Part shown: positions 31,066-39,955 of the stretch, one piece after another
Layout of the letters: every line of letters begins with the position of its first letter
Position numbering within the stretch: position 1 is the stretch's first letter
Origin: an uncultured Alphaproteobacteria bacterium
GTDB lineage: Bacteria; Pseudomonadota; Alphaproteobacteria; Pelagibacterales; Pelagibacteraceae
DNA length: 53,278 nucleotides
Assembly: GCA_903869725.1 (NCBI GenBank)
Contig: CAIQAD010000046.1
Span: forward strand, 1 to 53,278
Direction: 5' to 3'
Made by a program: the position numbers and the translations under genes
Notes under the pieces: model-generated
What the model saw: only the letters and a program-made list of their open reading frames with translations
Database searches by the model: none
Told to the model about the DNA's origin: nothing

Positions 31066-31655
31066 TATGCTTTTTTATCCTGTTCGCGTTTAATATACTC
31101 AGTTCCCTCCCAAGGACTCTCAAAATCAAAATCTCTATAAGCTTGAGATAATTTAACTGGGTCATAAACAACTTTTTTTAACTCATCGTCATATCTAACT
31201 TCTGTATGCCCTGACAAAGGAAAATCTTTTCTCAATGGATAACCTTCAAATTCGTAATCAGTTAAAATTCTTCTAAGATCTGGATGATCAGTGAATTTAA
31301 TTCCGTACATATCAAACGCTTCTCTCTCAAACCAATTAGCAACTGGAAATATATCTATAACGCTTGGTAGTGGCTCGTTATCTTGGATTGCAACTTTAAC
31401 ACCAATTCTAATGTTAAATTCATGACTTAATAATAAGTAGATAACTTCAAAACGATTTTCTTTGCTCGGGTAATCAACGCCTAAGATATCGATCAATTGT
31501 CTAAAACGTAACGCACGACTATCTCTTAAAAATACTAAAAATTCATACAATTCACTTTTAGAAACTGTAACTAAAAGTTCACCAAAATTTTCTTTAAATT
31601 CAATTGATCTAAACTCCGAATTTTTTAGCGCTTCTTTTATTGAGCTAATATTCAT
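31065..31655 (-). CDS. nuoC: NADH-quinone oxidoreductase subunit C
   Basis: 30-kDa-type peripheral-arm subunit with no cofactor, 196 aa. The family signature [24 protein letters not shown] begins at about residue 115, and the [11 protein letters not shown] segment follows. Separate NuoC and NuoD is the alphaproteobacterial/mitochondrial arrangement. Confidence 0.95.
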   Translation of the reverse strand: MNISSIKEALKNSEFRSIEFKENFGELLVTVSKSELYEFLVFLRDSRALRFRQLIDILGVDYPSKENRFEVIYLLLSHEFNIRIGVKVAIQDNEPLPSVIDIFPVANWFEREAFDMYGIKFTDHPDLRRILTDYEFEGYPLRKDFPLSGHTEVRYDDELKKVVYDPVKLSQAYRDFDFESPWEGTEYIKREQDKKA

Positions 31656-31658
31656 AAA

Positions 31659-32177
31659 TTATCTTTCGATCGTCCCTTCACGTCTTATTTTTTTTTGTAA
31701 TTGTAGAATTCCATACAACAATGCTTCAGCTGAAGGCGGACAACCTGGAACATAAATATCAACTGGAACTATTCTATCGCAACCTCTGACAACTGCGTAA
31801 GAGTAATGATAATACCCTCCGCCATTTGCACAGCTTCCCATAGATATTACATAACGAGGTTCTGGCATTTGATCGTAAACTTTTCTTAAAGCTGGTGCCA
31901 TTTTGTTTGTAAGTGTTCCAGCTACAATCATAACATCGGATTGTCTTGGGGATGCTCTTGGGGCTGCTCCAAATCTTTCAAGGTCATATCGCGGCATAGA
32001 TGTTTGCATCATTTCAACAGCACAACATGCAAGCCCAAATGTCATCCAATGCAAAGATCCGGTTCTTGCCCAGTTAATTAAATTGTCAGTTGATGTTGTA
32101 ATAAAACCTTTTTCAGCAAAATCTTTTGCAAGTTCCTTAAACTCATCTGGAATTTTTGATAATTTATCTTCAATCAT
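31659..32177 (-). CDS. nuoB: NADH-quinone oxidoreductase subunit B
   Basis: Subunit holding the terminal cluster N2 next to the quinone site. The tandem cysteines in [11 protein letters not shown] and the distal cysteines in [14 protein letters not shown] and [14 protein letters not shown] are all present. 172 aa. Overlaps nuoA by 4 nt. Confidence 0.96.
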   Translation of the reverse strand: MIEDKLSKIPDEFKELAKDFAEKGFITTSTDNLINWARTGSLHWMTFGLACCAVEMMQTSMPRYDLERFGAAPRASPRQSDVMIVAGTLTNKMAPALRKVYDQMPEPRYVISMGSCANGGGYYHYSYAVVRGCDRIVPVDIYVPGCPPSAEALLYGILQLQKKIRREGTIER

Positions 32178-32542
32178 TCCCAGTCAAGTGCTCCACTTTT
32201 CCATTCATAAATAAATCCAACTGTTAGTACGCTTAAAAAAATCATCATTGACCAAAACCCTAAAGCCCCAATTTTAGAAAGAGTTACCGCCCAAGGAAAA
32301 AGAAAAGCAACTTCAAGATCAAAAATAATAAACAGAATTGCAACTAGATAAAATCTTACATCAAACTTCATTCTAGAATCTGAGAAAGGTTCAAATCCAC
32401 ACTCATAGGGTGATAATTTTTCAGAGTCCGGATGACTTGGGGCGCAAATAAAATTTACAATAATGAAAGCAAAACCAAGGCCAATTGCGATTACTAAAAA
32501 GATCAGAATAGATAGGTAGTTTTGCAAATATTCTAATAACAT
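32174..32542 (-). CDS. nuoA: NADH-quinone oxidoreductase subunit A
   Basis: First gene of the complex I operon, 122 aa with three membrane helices. The conserved loop [10 protein letters not shown] (about 44-53) and the acidic helix motif [13 protein letters not shown] (about 74-86) are present. No clear Shine-Dalgarno precedes the ATG. Confidence 0.95.
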   Translation of the reverse strand: MLLEYLQNYLSILIFLVIAIGLGFAFIIVNFICAPSHPDSEKLSPYECGFEPFSDSRMKFDVRFYLVAILFIIFDLEVAFLFPWAVTLSKIGALGFWSMMIFLSVLTVGFIYEWKSGALDWE

Positions 32543-32555
32543 TGCATAGTCTTAT

Positions 32556-32561
32556 ATTATA
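32556..32561 (-). promoter_or_regulatory. Candidate -10 element for the nuo operon
   Basis: A perfect TATAAT on the minus strand ends 13 nt before the nuoA ATG, which would give a near-leaderless transcript. No convincing -35 is found at 16-18 nt. It lies in the only sizeable gap (117 bp) upstream of the 14-gene operon. Confidence 0.35.
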
Positions 32562-32659
32562 ACGCTCAAAACTCTCAAACAGACTATTTTGCACAACTGT
32601 TAATAGATTTTTTTAAAAACTGCGCGATAATTAAAGGAAAATAGATCTTAAAATTTAAA

Positions 32660-33154
32660 TTACCAACTACTTGTTGGCACAAACGGAACGCTTGGATTAT
32701 ATTTATCAATATTAGCTTTTAACAATTTAAATTCATTGCAGTTACATGATTTTAGAACTTCTAAACGTTCTTTAGCCTTCTCAGGTCTTTTCGTCTCTAA
32801 ATACAATTCTCCAAGATATTCATTAGCTCCTGGATGATTTGGTTTAATTGTTAATGCCTTTAAGTAATAAGTTTCAGCAACATCAAAGTGTTTTAATTTT
32901 CTTTGAGAAAAAGCGTAATAATTTAAAATATCTGCATCTTTGGCATTGTCAGAATCTTTTAATAGTTCTTGTAAAATAACTGTCGCTTGTTGATAATTTT
33001 TTTTATCTATTAAATCTTTTGCCTGACTAAACTGCGCTTTATTTCTTTCGGCTATAGGATTAACCATGGTATCAGCAGCAAAACCATTAATAGATACAAA
33101 CAAAGTTAAATTAAGAAAACTTAATAGAATAAAAAATTTTTTAAGTAATTTCAT
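32660..33154 (-). CDS. Secreted TPR-repeat protein
   Basis: 164 aa. A signal peptide (basic MKLLKK, hydrophobic 7-22, cleavage after GFA at about 26) is followed by about three tetratricopeptide repeats (about 35-145), including the pattern ILNYYAFSQRKL ... AETYYLKALTIKPNHPGANE. This predicts a periplasmic protein-interaction scaffold. The partner is not known. It follows the lipoprotein gene after 2 nt and probably shares its transcript. Confidence 0.75.
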   Translation of the reverse strand: MKLLKKFFILLSFLNLTLFVSINGFAADTMVNPIAERNKAQFSQAKDLIDKKNYQQATVILQELLKDSDNAKDADILNYYAFSQRKLKHFDVAETYYLKALTIKPNHPGANEYLGELYLETKRPEKAKERLEVLKSCNCNEFKLLKANIDKYNPSVPFVPTSSW

Positions 33155-33156
33155 TT

Positions 33157-33492
33157 TTAGTAAGCAAATCTAGTTCGAAGATAATAAAATGGAACTTTTT
33201 TACCAGATAGTTTTTCGATCACATAATCTCTATATGAAGTTATTTCCATTGCTAGACTTGTAGGAACATCTTTATCTACAACTAAAGCATCTAAAATTTT
33301 TTTTGCTTCACCATAATTTTCATGAGCTCTGAAATCTTGAGCTTTAAGATATTTTTCATTAGCTCTAATATAATATGCATTTGTCATATTAAGAGTTCTT
33401 GGAGGCCCCCAAGAATAAGCGGTTGAACTATTACATGATATTGAAATCAAGGTGCTAAAAACAACAAATAAAGTTAATACAATTTTTTTCAT
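33157..33492 (-). CDS. Small lipoprotein of unknown function
   Basis: I start at the ATG at 33492 (MKKIVLTLFVVFSTLISISC) because this gives a classical lipoprotein signal with lipobox SISC; an in-frame ATG at 33513 adds seven residues before the signal. The mature part (about 91 aa) is helical and reads like one and a half TPR-type helices (NAYYIRANEKYLKAQDF ... YGEAKKILDAL). The neighbour downstream is a secreted TPR protein, so both may act together in the envelope. Family not recognised. Confidence 0.65.
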   Translation of the reverse strand: MKKIVLTLFVVFSTLISISCNSSTAYSWGPPRTLNMTNAYYIRANEKYLKAQDFRAHENYGEAKKILDALVVDKDVPTSLAMEITSYRDYVIEKLSGKKVPFYYLRTRFAY

Positions 33493-33592
33493 ACTTACAA
33501 TACTATACAACATTTAGACTTAAATATGACCTATATATAATTTAAAATGAATGTTAATATTATAAATCAACTTATTAAAAAGAACTAAATAT

Positions 33593-34567
33593 ATGGTCAA
33601 AGCGATTAGAATTTACGAAACTGGTAAGCCAAGTGTAATGAAATTTGAAGATGTTCAACTTAAACCGCTTGCTCCAAATGAAGTATTAATCAAAAACAAC
33701 TCAATTGGTTTAAATTACATCGACACTTACCACAGAACAGGTCTTTATCCTCTGCCTTTACCATCCGGTATTGGACTTGAAGCTGCAGGAATTATTGAAG
33801 AAATTGGATCTGCAGTTACTGAATTTAAAGTTGGAGATCGTGTAGCGCATTCTGCAGCGCCCGTTGGCTCTTATTCTGAAAAACAAGTTTATCCTCAAGA
33901 AAAAATTGTAAAAATTCCAGATTTTATCAGTGATGAAATTGCATCAGTTGCTATGTTAAAAGGAATAACGTGCGAATATTTATTGCACCGCGCTTACAAA
34001 GTTAAAAAAGATCAGTTTATTTTATTTCATGCGGCGGCGGGTGGAGTTGGACAAGTATTTGGTCAGTGGGCAAAAGCTTTAGGAGTTAGAGCTATTGGAA
34101 CGGTTAGTTCTGATGAAAAAGCAAAAATTGCAAAAGAAAATGGATTTGAATTTGTAATTAACTATTCAAAAGAAAAGTTTTCAGAAAAAGTAAAAGAGAT
34201 CACAAATGGTAAGATGTTAGATGTGGTATATGACGGAGTTGGTCAAAAAACATTTGAAGAATCTATAGACTGTCTTGCAATTAGAGGTACTTTAATTGCA
34301 TTTGGAAATGCGTCTGGCTCTATTTTATCAATTGATCCTAAAAAACATATGCAGCCAAAGGGAATATTTATAACACGTCCTTCAATTGCACATTACACCG
34401 TTACTAGAAAAGAATTAACTGATGCAGCAGCGACAGTATTTGATGCGATTAAAAATAATAAATTTAAAATTAAAGTGTTTAAAAAATTTGCTTTAAAAGA
34501 TGCAATCCTTGCTCACGAAGAGTTGGAAGGCAGAAAATTATTAGGACCTGCAGTATTAATTCCATAA
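33593..34567 (+). CDS. qor: NADPH:quinone oxidoreductase (zinc-free MDR family)
   Basis: Medium-chain dehydrogenase/reductase of the QOR/zeta-crystallin branch, 324 aa. The GroES-like catalytic domain (1-125) has NSIGLNYIDTYHRTGLYP. The Rossmann domain has the AAAGGVGQVFGQWAK nucleotide motif (about 147-161). No zinc-binding cysteine cluster is visible, matching quinone reductases. The stop overlaps the next start as TAATG. Confidence 0.88.
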   Translation: MVKAIRIYETGKPSVMKFEDVQLKPLAPNEVLIKNNSIGLNYIDTYHRTGLYPLPLPSGIGLEAAGIIEEIGSAVTEFKVGDRVAHSAAPVGSYSEKQVYPQEKIVKIPDFISDEIASVAMLKGITCEYLLHRAYKVKKDQFILFHAAAGGVGQVFGQWAKALGVRAIGTVSSDEKAKIAKENGFEFVINYSKEKFSEKVKEITNGKMLDVVYDGVGQKTFEESIDCLAIRGTLIAFGNASGSILSIDPKKHMQPKGIFITRPSIAHYTVTRKELTDAAATVFDAIKNNKFKIKVFKKFALKDAILAHEELEGRKLLGPAVLIP

Positions 34568-34917
34568 TGAATTGGATTATTTTCAAATACCTGGTTACCG
34601 CGGGTATGGTTGTTTTAATTTCAGAAATTGCAAAACGTAGTGATAGATTGGGAGGATTAATTGCAGCACTACCATTAGTTACGGTGCTGACGCTCACGTG
34701 GCTTTATATTGAAAACCAATCAGCAGATAAAATAGCAAATCATGCGTACTATACATTTTGGTATGTTATTCCAACATTACCTATGTTTGTAATATTTCCT
34801 TATTTGCTTAAAAAATATGGATTTTGGAGCACTTTGTCTTTGAGTATGGTGATCACCTTAATTGTATTTTATATTTTTGCAAAAGTTGTAAAATCTTTTG
34901 GAATAAATCTTCTCTAA
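34567..34917 (+). CDS. DUF3147 family membrane protein
   Basis: 116 aa, four predicted membrane helices (about 4-20, 30-47, 60-80, 88-110) and the family-like opening LISEIAKRSDRLGGLIAALPLV. The function of DUF3147 proteins is unknown. Translationally coupled to the quinone oxidoreductase through TAATG. Confidence 0.7.
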   Translation: MNWIIFKYLVTAGMVVLISEIAKRSDRLGGLIAALPLVTVLTLTWLYIENQSADKIANHAYYTFWYVIPTLPMFVIFPYLLKKYGFWSTLSLSMVITLIVFYIFAKVVKSFGINLL

Positions 34918-34922
34918 AATTT

Positions 34923-34997
34923 GGGCATGTAGTTCAGTGGTGGAATGCTACTTTGACATAGTAGAGGTCGGAAGTTCGATTCTTCCCATGCCCACCA
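34923..34997 (+). tRNA. tRNA-Val (anticodon GAC)
   Basis: Complete cloverleaf: acceptor stem GGGCATG pairs with CATGCCC, the anticodon stem CTACT/AGTAG encloses TTGACAT (anticodon GAC), and the T arm GGAAG-TTCGATT-CTTCC is perfect. The discriminator is A, and the 3' CCA is encoded. It reads GTC and GTT. It starts 5 nt after the DUF3147 gene. Confidence 0.96.
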
Positions 34998-35013
34998 ACT
35001 TATTTAATTAAAT

Positions 35014-35358
35014 TTATTTAGGTTGTGGTCCGAAATTATTTTTTCCTTTAGTACCTTCCGTTGCGTACCAAATAACTAAAAGAATAAAACCAGCTATAGG
35101 AATTAATAAAAGCAATTGAAACCAGCCTGATCTATTTGTGTCATGTAATCTTCTGCAAGCTACCGCTAAGTGCGGAATAATAATTCCAAAAAAGAAAACA
35201 GTGTAAAGACCAATAGAGATAAATGTTAGAACAATTGAAGTTACAAAAACGAATAATGTAAAAAACCAATATTCAGATCTGTTCGCTCTGCCATCAAACG
35301 TTGCGTATTTATTAAAACACGTTTTAATAGCGCCTGTTAATGTATCTAGATCTCCCAT
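35014..35358 (-). CDS. DUF805 family membrane protein
   Basis: 114 aa with three to four membrane helices. The N-terminal FDGRANRSEYWFF and the RRLHDTNRSGW motif are diagnostic of DUF805. Proteins of this family are small inner-membrane proteins of unknown role. Its 3' end faces the tRNA gene 17 nt away. A TATAAT lies 22 nt before the ATG but no -35 is clear. Confidence 0.85.
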   Translation of the reverse strand: MGDLDTLTGAIKTCFNKYATFDGRANRSEYWFFTLFVFVTSIVLTFISIGLYTVFFFGIIIPHLAVACRRLHDTNRSGWFQLLLLIPIAGFILLVIWYATEGTKGKNNFGPQPK

Positions 35359-35435
35359 ATAACGAATTCAAATAACATTATATTTTAAATTGATCTAGCG
35401 GTAATATTTTAAATGCAACTAAAGATTGTTGATAA

Positions 35436-36056
35436 CTAATTTTTTGTTTGTTTAAAAAAAGCGCTAATACGGTGACGTAATTGTTCAAACCAAACAACGC
35501 CTTTATCTCTCACCCAGTTTAATTGGATAACTCTTCGTTCGCCATCAAAACTTTCATGACCATGCCAAGAATTAGGTTGGTTTAAAAATGCAAGTAACGT
35601 TCCTTGCACAGGCGGAACTTCATTAAAAGAGTCATTAAGATCATTAGGAGAATTTAAAAGACGCAGTCGTCCTCCAGGCTGCTCCCATTTGCTATTCATA
35701 TAAATTAAAACTGTGATTAATTTACTTTTACTGTCTGTGTGAATTTTTCCATCGGTTGGTCTGCAACGACCGCGTACTGTAACGGTTGTTGGACGATCTT
35801 TGAGATCAACACCAAATTTTTCAGTCATAATAGCAGTCATTTCATCACTTCTAATATCTTCCATAAACCGTTTAAAATTTTGTCCGTAATTTAATGACGC
35901 TAGTGGTAAACTTCCTGGCACAGTAACTTTAGGATAATCAGCTTCAATATCTGCGATCGCTTCATCTTTAACAAAACCTGGTACGATTAAATAAGGAAAT
36001 GGACTTTTAGTTACTGGAGTTGCTCTTAATGTTTCTAGGTTAACAGTAGTGCTCAT
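35436..36056 (-). CDS. 2-oxoglutarate/Fe(II)-dependent oxygenase
   Basis: 206 aa. A double-stranded beta-helix domain (about 95-185) carries the iron triad as HTD (106-108) and a distal His in SWHGHE (165 or 167), with the 2-oxoglutarate Arg in ERRVIQL (174/175). The segment IYMNSKWEQPGGRLRLL is typical of the P4H/SM-20-like group. The substrate cannot be told; a small molecule or a protein hydroxylation is possible. Confidence 0.75.
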   Translation of the reverse strand: MSTTVNLETLRATPVTKSPFPYLIVPGFVKDEAIADIEADYPKVTVPGSLPLASLNYGQNFKRFMEDIRSDEMTAIMTEKFGVDLKDRPTTVTVRGRCRPTDGKIHTDSKSKLITVLIYMNSKWEQPGGRLRLLNSPNDLNDSFNEVPPVQGTLLAFLNQPNSWHGHESFDGERRVIQLNWVRDKGVVWFEQLRHRISAFFKQTKN

Positions 36057-36163
36057 TATATTTTATTAATAATTTATATCTCTAACGATAAATCTTGTTA
36101 TGAATTTGTCCGTATTTTTATAAAAATTCGACGCAAAAGAAAACTATTTATTTCTCTAAACAA

Positions 36164-36553
36164 CTAGGGTTTTGGCTCATAAGTCATCTTACCATTGCCA
36201 AAAGACCAGTTCTCCTTATTAACTTCGGTTAGACTAATAATGATATCTTCTGCTCTAATTTTAAGTTGTAAAACAAGTTGATCGTTTATTGCTTTATAAA
36301 ATTTCTTTTTCATTTCAGTGGTTCTACCTTCATTTAATGTTATTTGAATAAAAATAATATTATCTGTGTAGGTAACTCCTAAATAACTTTTAGGATGAAC
36401 CATTTCTTTAACATTATGTTTAGTAATCACTTGAAACTTATCATCTTCAGGTACATTAATTGTTTTTTTCATGACCTCAAAAATAATGTCGCCTACTTTT
36501 TGTGCAAAGCTTTCTGGATGTTGATCGCTTAAATCTATTCTAACAAATGGCAT
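36164..36553 (-). CDS. Tautomerase-superfamily protein
   Basis: 129 aa starting MPFVRID, with the catalytic Pro2 of 4-oxalocrotonate tautomerase/MIF-type enzymes exposed after Met removal. The beta-alpha-beta halves (PFVRIDLSD ... and NIIFIQITLNEGRTTEMKKKFYKAI) fit the Tautomerase_2 group. The substrate is unknown. It lies 6 nt downstream of the permease gene and is probably co-transcribed with it. Confidence 0.75.
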   Translation of the reverse strand: MPFVRIDLSDQHPESFAQKVGDIIFEVMKKTINVPEDDKFQVITKHNVKEMVHPKSYLGVTYTDNIIFIQITLNEGRTTEMKKKFYKAINDQLVLQLKIRAEDIIISLTEVNKENWSFGNGKMTYEPKP

Positions 36554-36559
36554 GTTTAA

Positions 36560-38011
36560 TTAACGATTATTTAATTTAGCTCTATATTTATTCGCAGCCT
36601 TAGTTTGAGCAATAACTTTAGCTTTAAAGTTTGCGATAAATCTTCTTTGATTTGGACTGTTATGTGTTTTAATCCAATACAAAATATAAAGTGTAATAAA
36701 CCACAGTGGTAAAAAATACATTGCTATACGAGTGCCTTGATTAAGCGTTAGGGCGTAAATAACTACAATAAAAAACAAAAGTATTACATAAGGCATAATG
36801 TTACTGAGTGGCATTTTAAATTGAGATTTAGCGTGCGCTGCTGGCATTCGTCGACGATATGCAAGGTAGGCAAATATAATCATCGACCAAATATAAATAA
36901 AAATTAATGCCGCAACCGTTCCAACTAACTCAAATGCATCCATCATAGATTTTGTATTGGTTAGAATAAAAGTAGCTGATAAAATTAAAGCTGTTGCTAA
37001 AAAGATTCCGCCAGTTGGAATTTTAAAATCAGATAGTTTGCCAAAGATTGCAGGTGCGTGGTGATTTTTAGATAATCCGTAAAGCATACGTGAGGTTGCG
37101 TAAATTCCGCTATTACTTGATGAAGTTGCAGAACTAATTACTACTAAGTTGACAATCGATGCTGCACTTGCCATGCCAACTAACGTAAACATACCAACAA
37201 ATGGACTTTGATCAGCAGGAATTTTATTCCAAGGCGTAACCGCCATTAACACAACTACAGTGCCAATGTAAAAAAACATAATTCGTATTGGAATTTTATC
37301 GATTGCTTTGCGCAGCATAACTTTTGGATTTTTTGCCTCCGCCGTCATTGTGCCAATAACTTCCATGCCAGCAAATGCAAAGATGGTTGTTTGTAAACCA
37401 GCTAATAAGCCAGTAAATCCATGCGGCATAAATCCGCCATTGGTCCATAAATTACTTGCCTGCGCTTTAATGCCTGTAGGAGAGACAAACCCTGTAAAGC
37501 ATAAATAAATTCCTAAAATAATAAGAAATATAATTGCAACCACTTTAATAATTGCCATCCAAAACTCTAGTTCACCAAAAGCTTTGACGCTTAAAATATT
37601 TAAAGTAAGTAGAAGAAAAATAATTGCAAATGCCGAAATCCAGTGCGGAAGATCTGGAAACCAAAACGAAAAGTATCCAGTGATTGCAATAATTTCAGCA
37701 ATCGCTGCAACGATCCACGCAAACCAATAACTCCAGCCGACCATGTAGCCAGCGTTTGGTCCTAGAATATCTTCAGAAAAATCTATAAACGATTTGTATT
37801 TTAAATCATACAGTAACAACTCGCCCATTGCTCGCATCACAAAATATAAAATGATGCCAGTGATTGCATAAATAAAAATAATGCCAGGTCCTGCAAGAGA
37901 GATCGTTTTGCCAGAGCCCATGAACAAACCAGTGCCAATACAGCCGCCAATGGCTATCATCTCCATCTGCCGTTGACCTAAACCGCGCTCAAGTTTTGAA
38001 CTGTTCTTCAT
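36560..38011 (-). CDS. Amino acid permease (APC superfamily, AAT family)
   Basis: 483 aa with 12 membrane helices. The N-terminal LERGLGQRQMEMIAIGGCIGTGLFMGSG motif spans helix 1 and is diagnostic of the AAT group (CycA, GabP, AnsP relatives). An exact substrate cannot be assigned from sequence. Proton-coupled uptake of a neutral amino acid is likely. It is divergently transcribed from the MFS gene across a 123-bp gap. Confidence 0.85.
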   Translation of the reverse strand: MKNSSKLERGLGQRQMEMIAIGGCIGTGLFMGSGKTISLAGPGIIFIYAITGIILYFVMRAMGELLLYDLKYKSFIDFSEDILGPNAGYMVGWSYWFAWIVAAIAEIIAITGYFSFWFPDLPHWISAFAIIFLLLTLNILSVKAFGELEFWMAIIKVVAIIFLIILGIYLCFTGFVSPTGIKAQASNLWTNGGFMPHGFTGLLAGLQTTIFAFAGMEVIGTMTAEAKNPKVMLRKAIDKIPIRIMFFYIGTVVVLMAVTPWNKIPADQSPFVGMFTLVGMASAASIVNLVVISSATSSSNSGIYATSRMLYGLSKNHHAPAIFGKLSDFKIPTGGIFLATALILSATFILTNTKSMMDAFELVGTVAALIFIYIWSMIIFAYLAYRRRMPAAHAKSQFKMPLSNIMPYVILLFFIVVIYALTLNQGTRIAMYFLPLWFITLYILYWIKTHNSPNQRRFIANFKAKVIAQTKAANKYRAKLNNR

Positions 38012-38134
38012 TTATTTTAATAAATTAATTATTTTTAAAACGTCTTCGACTCTTAATTGCTAAAAATATACTAACAATTTTAAAAAAGATAGTTTTGACT
38101 TTAATTATAAACAAAAATAGTAAGCAAACCTAAA

Positions 38135-39304
38135 ATGAATCAGCAATCATCCCATCAAACACTATCAGAAGGAATGATTTTATTATTCGCATTCTCTTGC
38201 GGGCTTATTGTTTCAAATTTATACTACGCGCAACCTCTTATCAGTTTAATCGCACCCGAAATAAAATTAACTGAAGCAATTGCTAGTTTTATCGTAACGT
38301 TAACCCAAATAGGATACTGCGCAGGTCTTGTTTTGTTAGTTCCGCTTGGAGATTTAATTGAAAATAAAAAATTAATTCTTTTTACAATTGTCTCTTCAAT
38401 CATTGCGATGATTTCAGCTATGCAATCACATACCGCTAATACTTTTCTTATTTCATCGCTTGCAATTGGAATAACAACAGTTGCCGTTCAAATGTTAATT
38501 CCACTTGCCGCTCATCTTTCGCCAGTTGAAAAACGTGGTCAAACTGTTGGCACGATTATGGGTGGATTATTAGCTGGCATCATGTTGTCACGTCCTTTTT
38601 CAAGTTTACTATCACACGCCTTTGGCTGGCGCGCAGTATTTGGTATAGCTGCGACATTGCTTATTATTTTAGCAATCGCATTATTTATTAAACTGCCAAA
38701 TCGTAAACCAAACGCCGAGCATAATTATTTTTCGTTAATTGCATCTTTATGGCCTTTACTTAGGGACACTCCTATCCTAAGACGACGTGCGATTTATCAA
38801 GGATCTTTGTTTGCATCATTCTCTCTATTTTGGACGATAGCTCCAATCTTATTGCTAAGCCCTCTTTATAATTTTACTCAAAAAGAAGTTGCATTATTTG
38901 CGCTTGCTGGAGCATTAGGAGTATTTGCAGCTCCGATTGGTGGACGATTAGCTGATAAAGGTTATACAACAATTGCAACAGGTGTTGCTTTATCTCTTGG
39001 AGCGCTAGCATTTTTGATTTCATATTTTGGAGGTAAAGGCTCTCTCACAGCGCTTGTATTGTCTGGAATTATTCTTGATATTGGAGTGCAGCTTAATGTA
39101 GTGCTCGGACAAAGAGCGATTTACACATTAGCTCCAGAATTTAGAAGTCGTTTTAATGCACTGTACATGTCGATCTTCTTCTTAGGTGGATCTTTAGGAT
39201 CTGCCATTGCAAGTTATGCTTATTTAACAGGATCTTGGAATTTAATTGCAATCATTGGCTTTGCTTTTCCAGCCTCTGCGTTTGTTTATTATCTTAAAGA
39301 ATAA
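38135..39304 (+). CDS. MFS transporter
   Basis: 389 aa with 12 membrane helices. The opening LFAFSCGLIVSNLYYAQPLISLIAPE resembles the YnfM/NepI-like drug:proton antiporter branch. The loop 2-3 motif is replaced by VPLGDLIENKK, a variant of GxLaDrxGrk. It is probably an exporter of small molecules; substrate unknown. Confidence 0.82.
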   Translation: MNQQSSHQTLSEGMILLFAFSCGLIVSNLYYAQPLISLIAPEIKLTEAIASFIVTLTQIGYCAGLVLLVPLGDLIENKKLILFTIVSSIIAMISAMQSHTANTFLISSLAIGITTVAVQMLIPLAAHLSPVEKRGQTVGTIMGGLLAGIMLSRPFSSLLSHAFGWRAVFGIAATLLIILAIALFIKLPNRKPNAEHNYFSLIASLWPLLRDTPILRRRAIYQGSLFASFSLFWTIAPILLLSPLYNFTQKEVALFALAGALGVFAAPIGGRLADKGYTTIATGVALSLGALAFLISYFGGKGSLTALVLSGIILDIGVQLNVVLGQRAIYTLAPEFRSRFNALYMSIFFLGGSLGSAIASYAYLTGSWNLIAIIGFAFPASAFVYYLKE

Positions 39305-39349
39305 AAATACTTTTGGTCATTAATATTTTATAATTAATATTTAATAGCA

Positions 39350-39955
39350 ATGGCTAAAAATAATAAAATATTAATTGCACCTTTATTAATTCGTATCACT
39401 CACATTGTTAATGCAATTGCCGTCATCATCATGATCATGAGTGGACTTAGAATTTATAATGCTTCGCCTATTTTTAATTTTTATATTGCAGATTTTTTAA
39501 CATTGGGTGGTTGGTTGGCGGGTGCACTATTGTGGCACTTTGCTTTTATGTGGTTACTGGTTGCAAACGGACTTATTTATTTAATTTATAATTTTGCAAC
39601 TAACAGATTTAAAATGAAATTTTTTCCAATCACAATAAACAATTTAATTAATGACGCTTATGCTGCTACAACCGGCAGATTAAATCATACCAATTTAGAA
39701 AAATATAATAGCATTCAAAAGTTAGCCTACCTTTCTATAATGCTAGATACTGTTCTGCTTGTTGTCTCAGGTTTAGCTATTTGGAAGTCTGTGCAATTTC
39801 CAATTTTAAGAACGCTGATGGGTGGCTATGACAGCGCACGCATTATTCATTTTTGTGCAATGCTATATGCAGTATTTTTCATCATCGTGCATTTAATTAT
39901 GGCATTTAAAGTGCCTCAAACTTTACTCATTATGACCATTGGTAAAAAGAAATGA
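39350..39955 (+). CDS. Cytochrome b561 (di-heme membrane cytochrome b)
   Basis: 201 aa with four to five membrane helices and histidines placed for heme ligation (RITHIVNA near 13-20, LLWHFAFMW near 62-70, HFCAMLYAVFFIIVHLIM near the C-terminus). It matches the cytochrome b/b6-domain proteins paired with molybdoenzymes. The stop overlaps the start of the next gene by 4 nt, so it is the probable quinone-side electron partner. Confidence 0.82.
   Translation: MAKNNKILIAPLLIRITHIVNAIAVIIMIMSGLRIYNASPIFNFYIADFLTLGGWLAGALLWHFAFMWLLVANGLIYLIYNFATNRFKMKFFPITINNLINDAYAATTGRLNHTNLEKYNSIQKLAYLSIMLDTVLLVVSGLAIWKSVQFPILRTLMGGYDSARIIHFCAMLYAVFFIIVHLIMAFKVPQTLLIMTIGKKK

Noticed and set aside
37308-37508. 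Plus-strand frame opposite the amino-acid permease
   Set aside because: It is the reverse-strand shadow of a strong membrane protein gene and has no ribosome site or recognisable domain.
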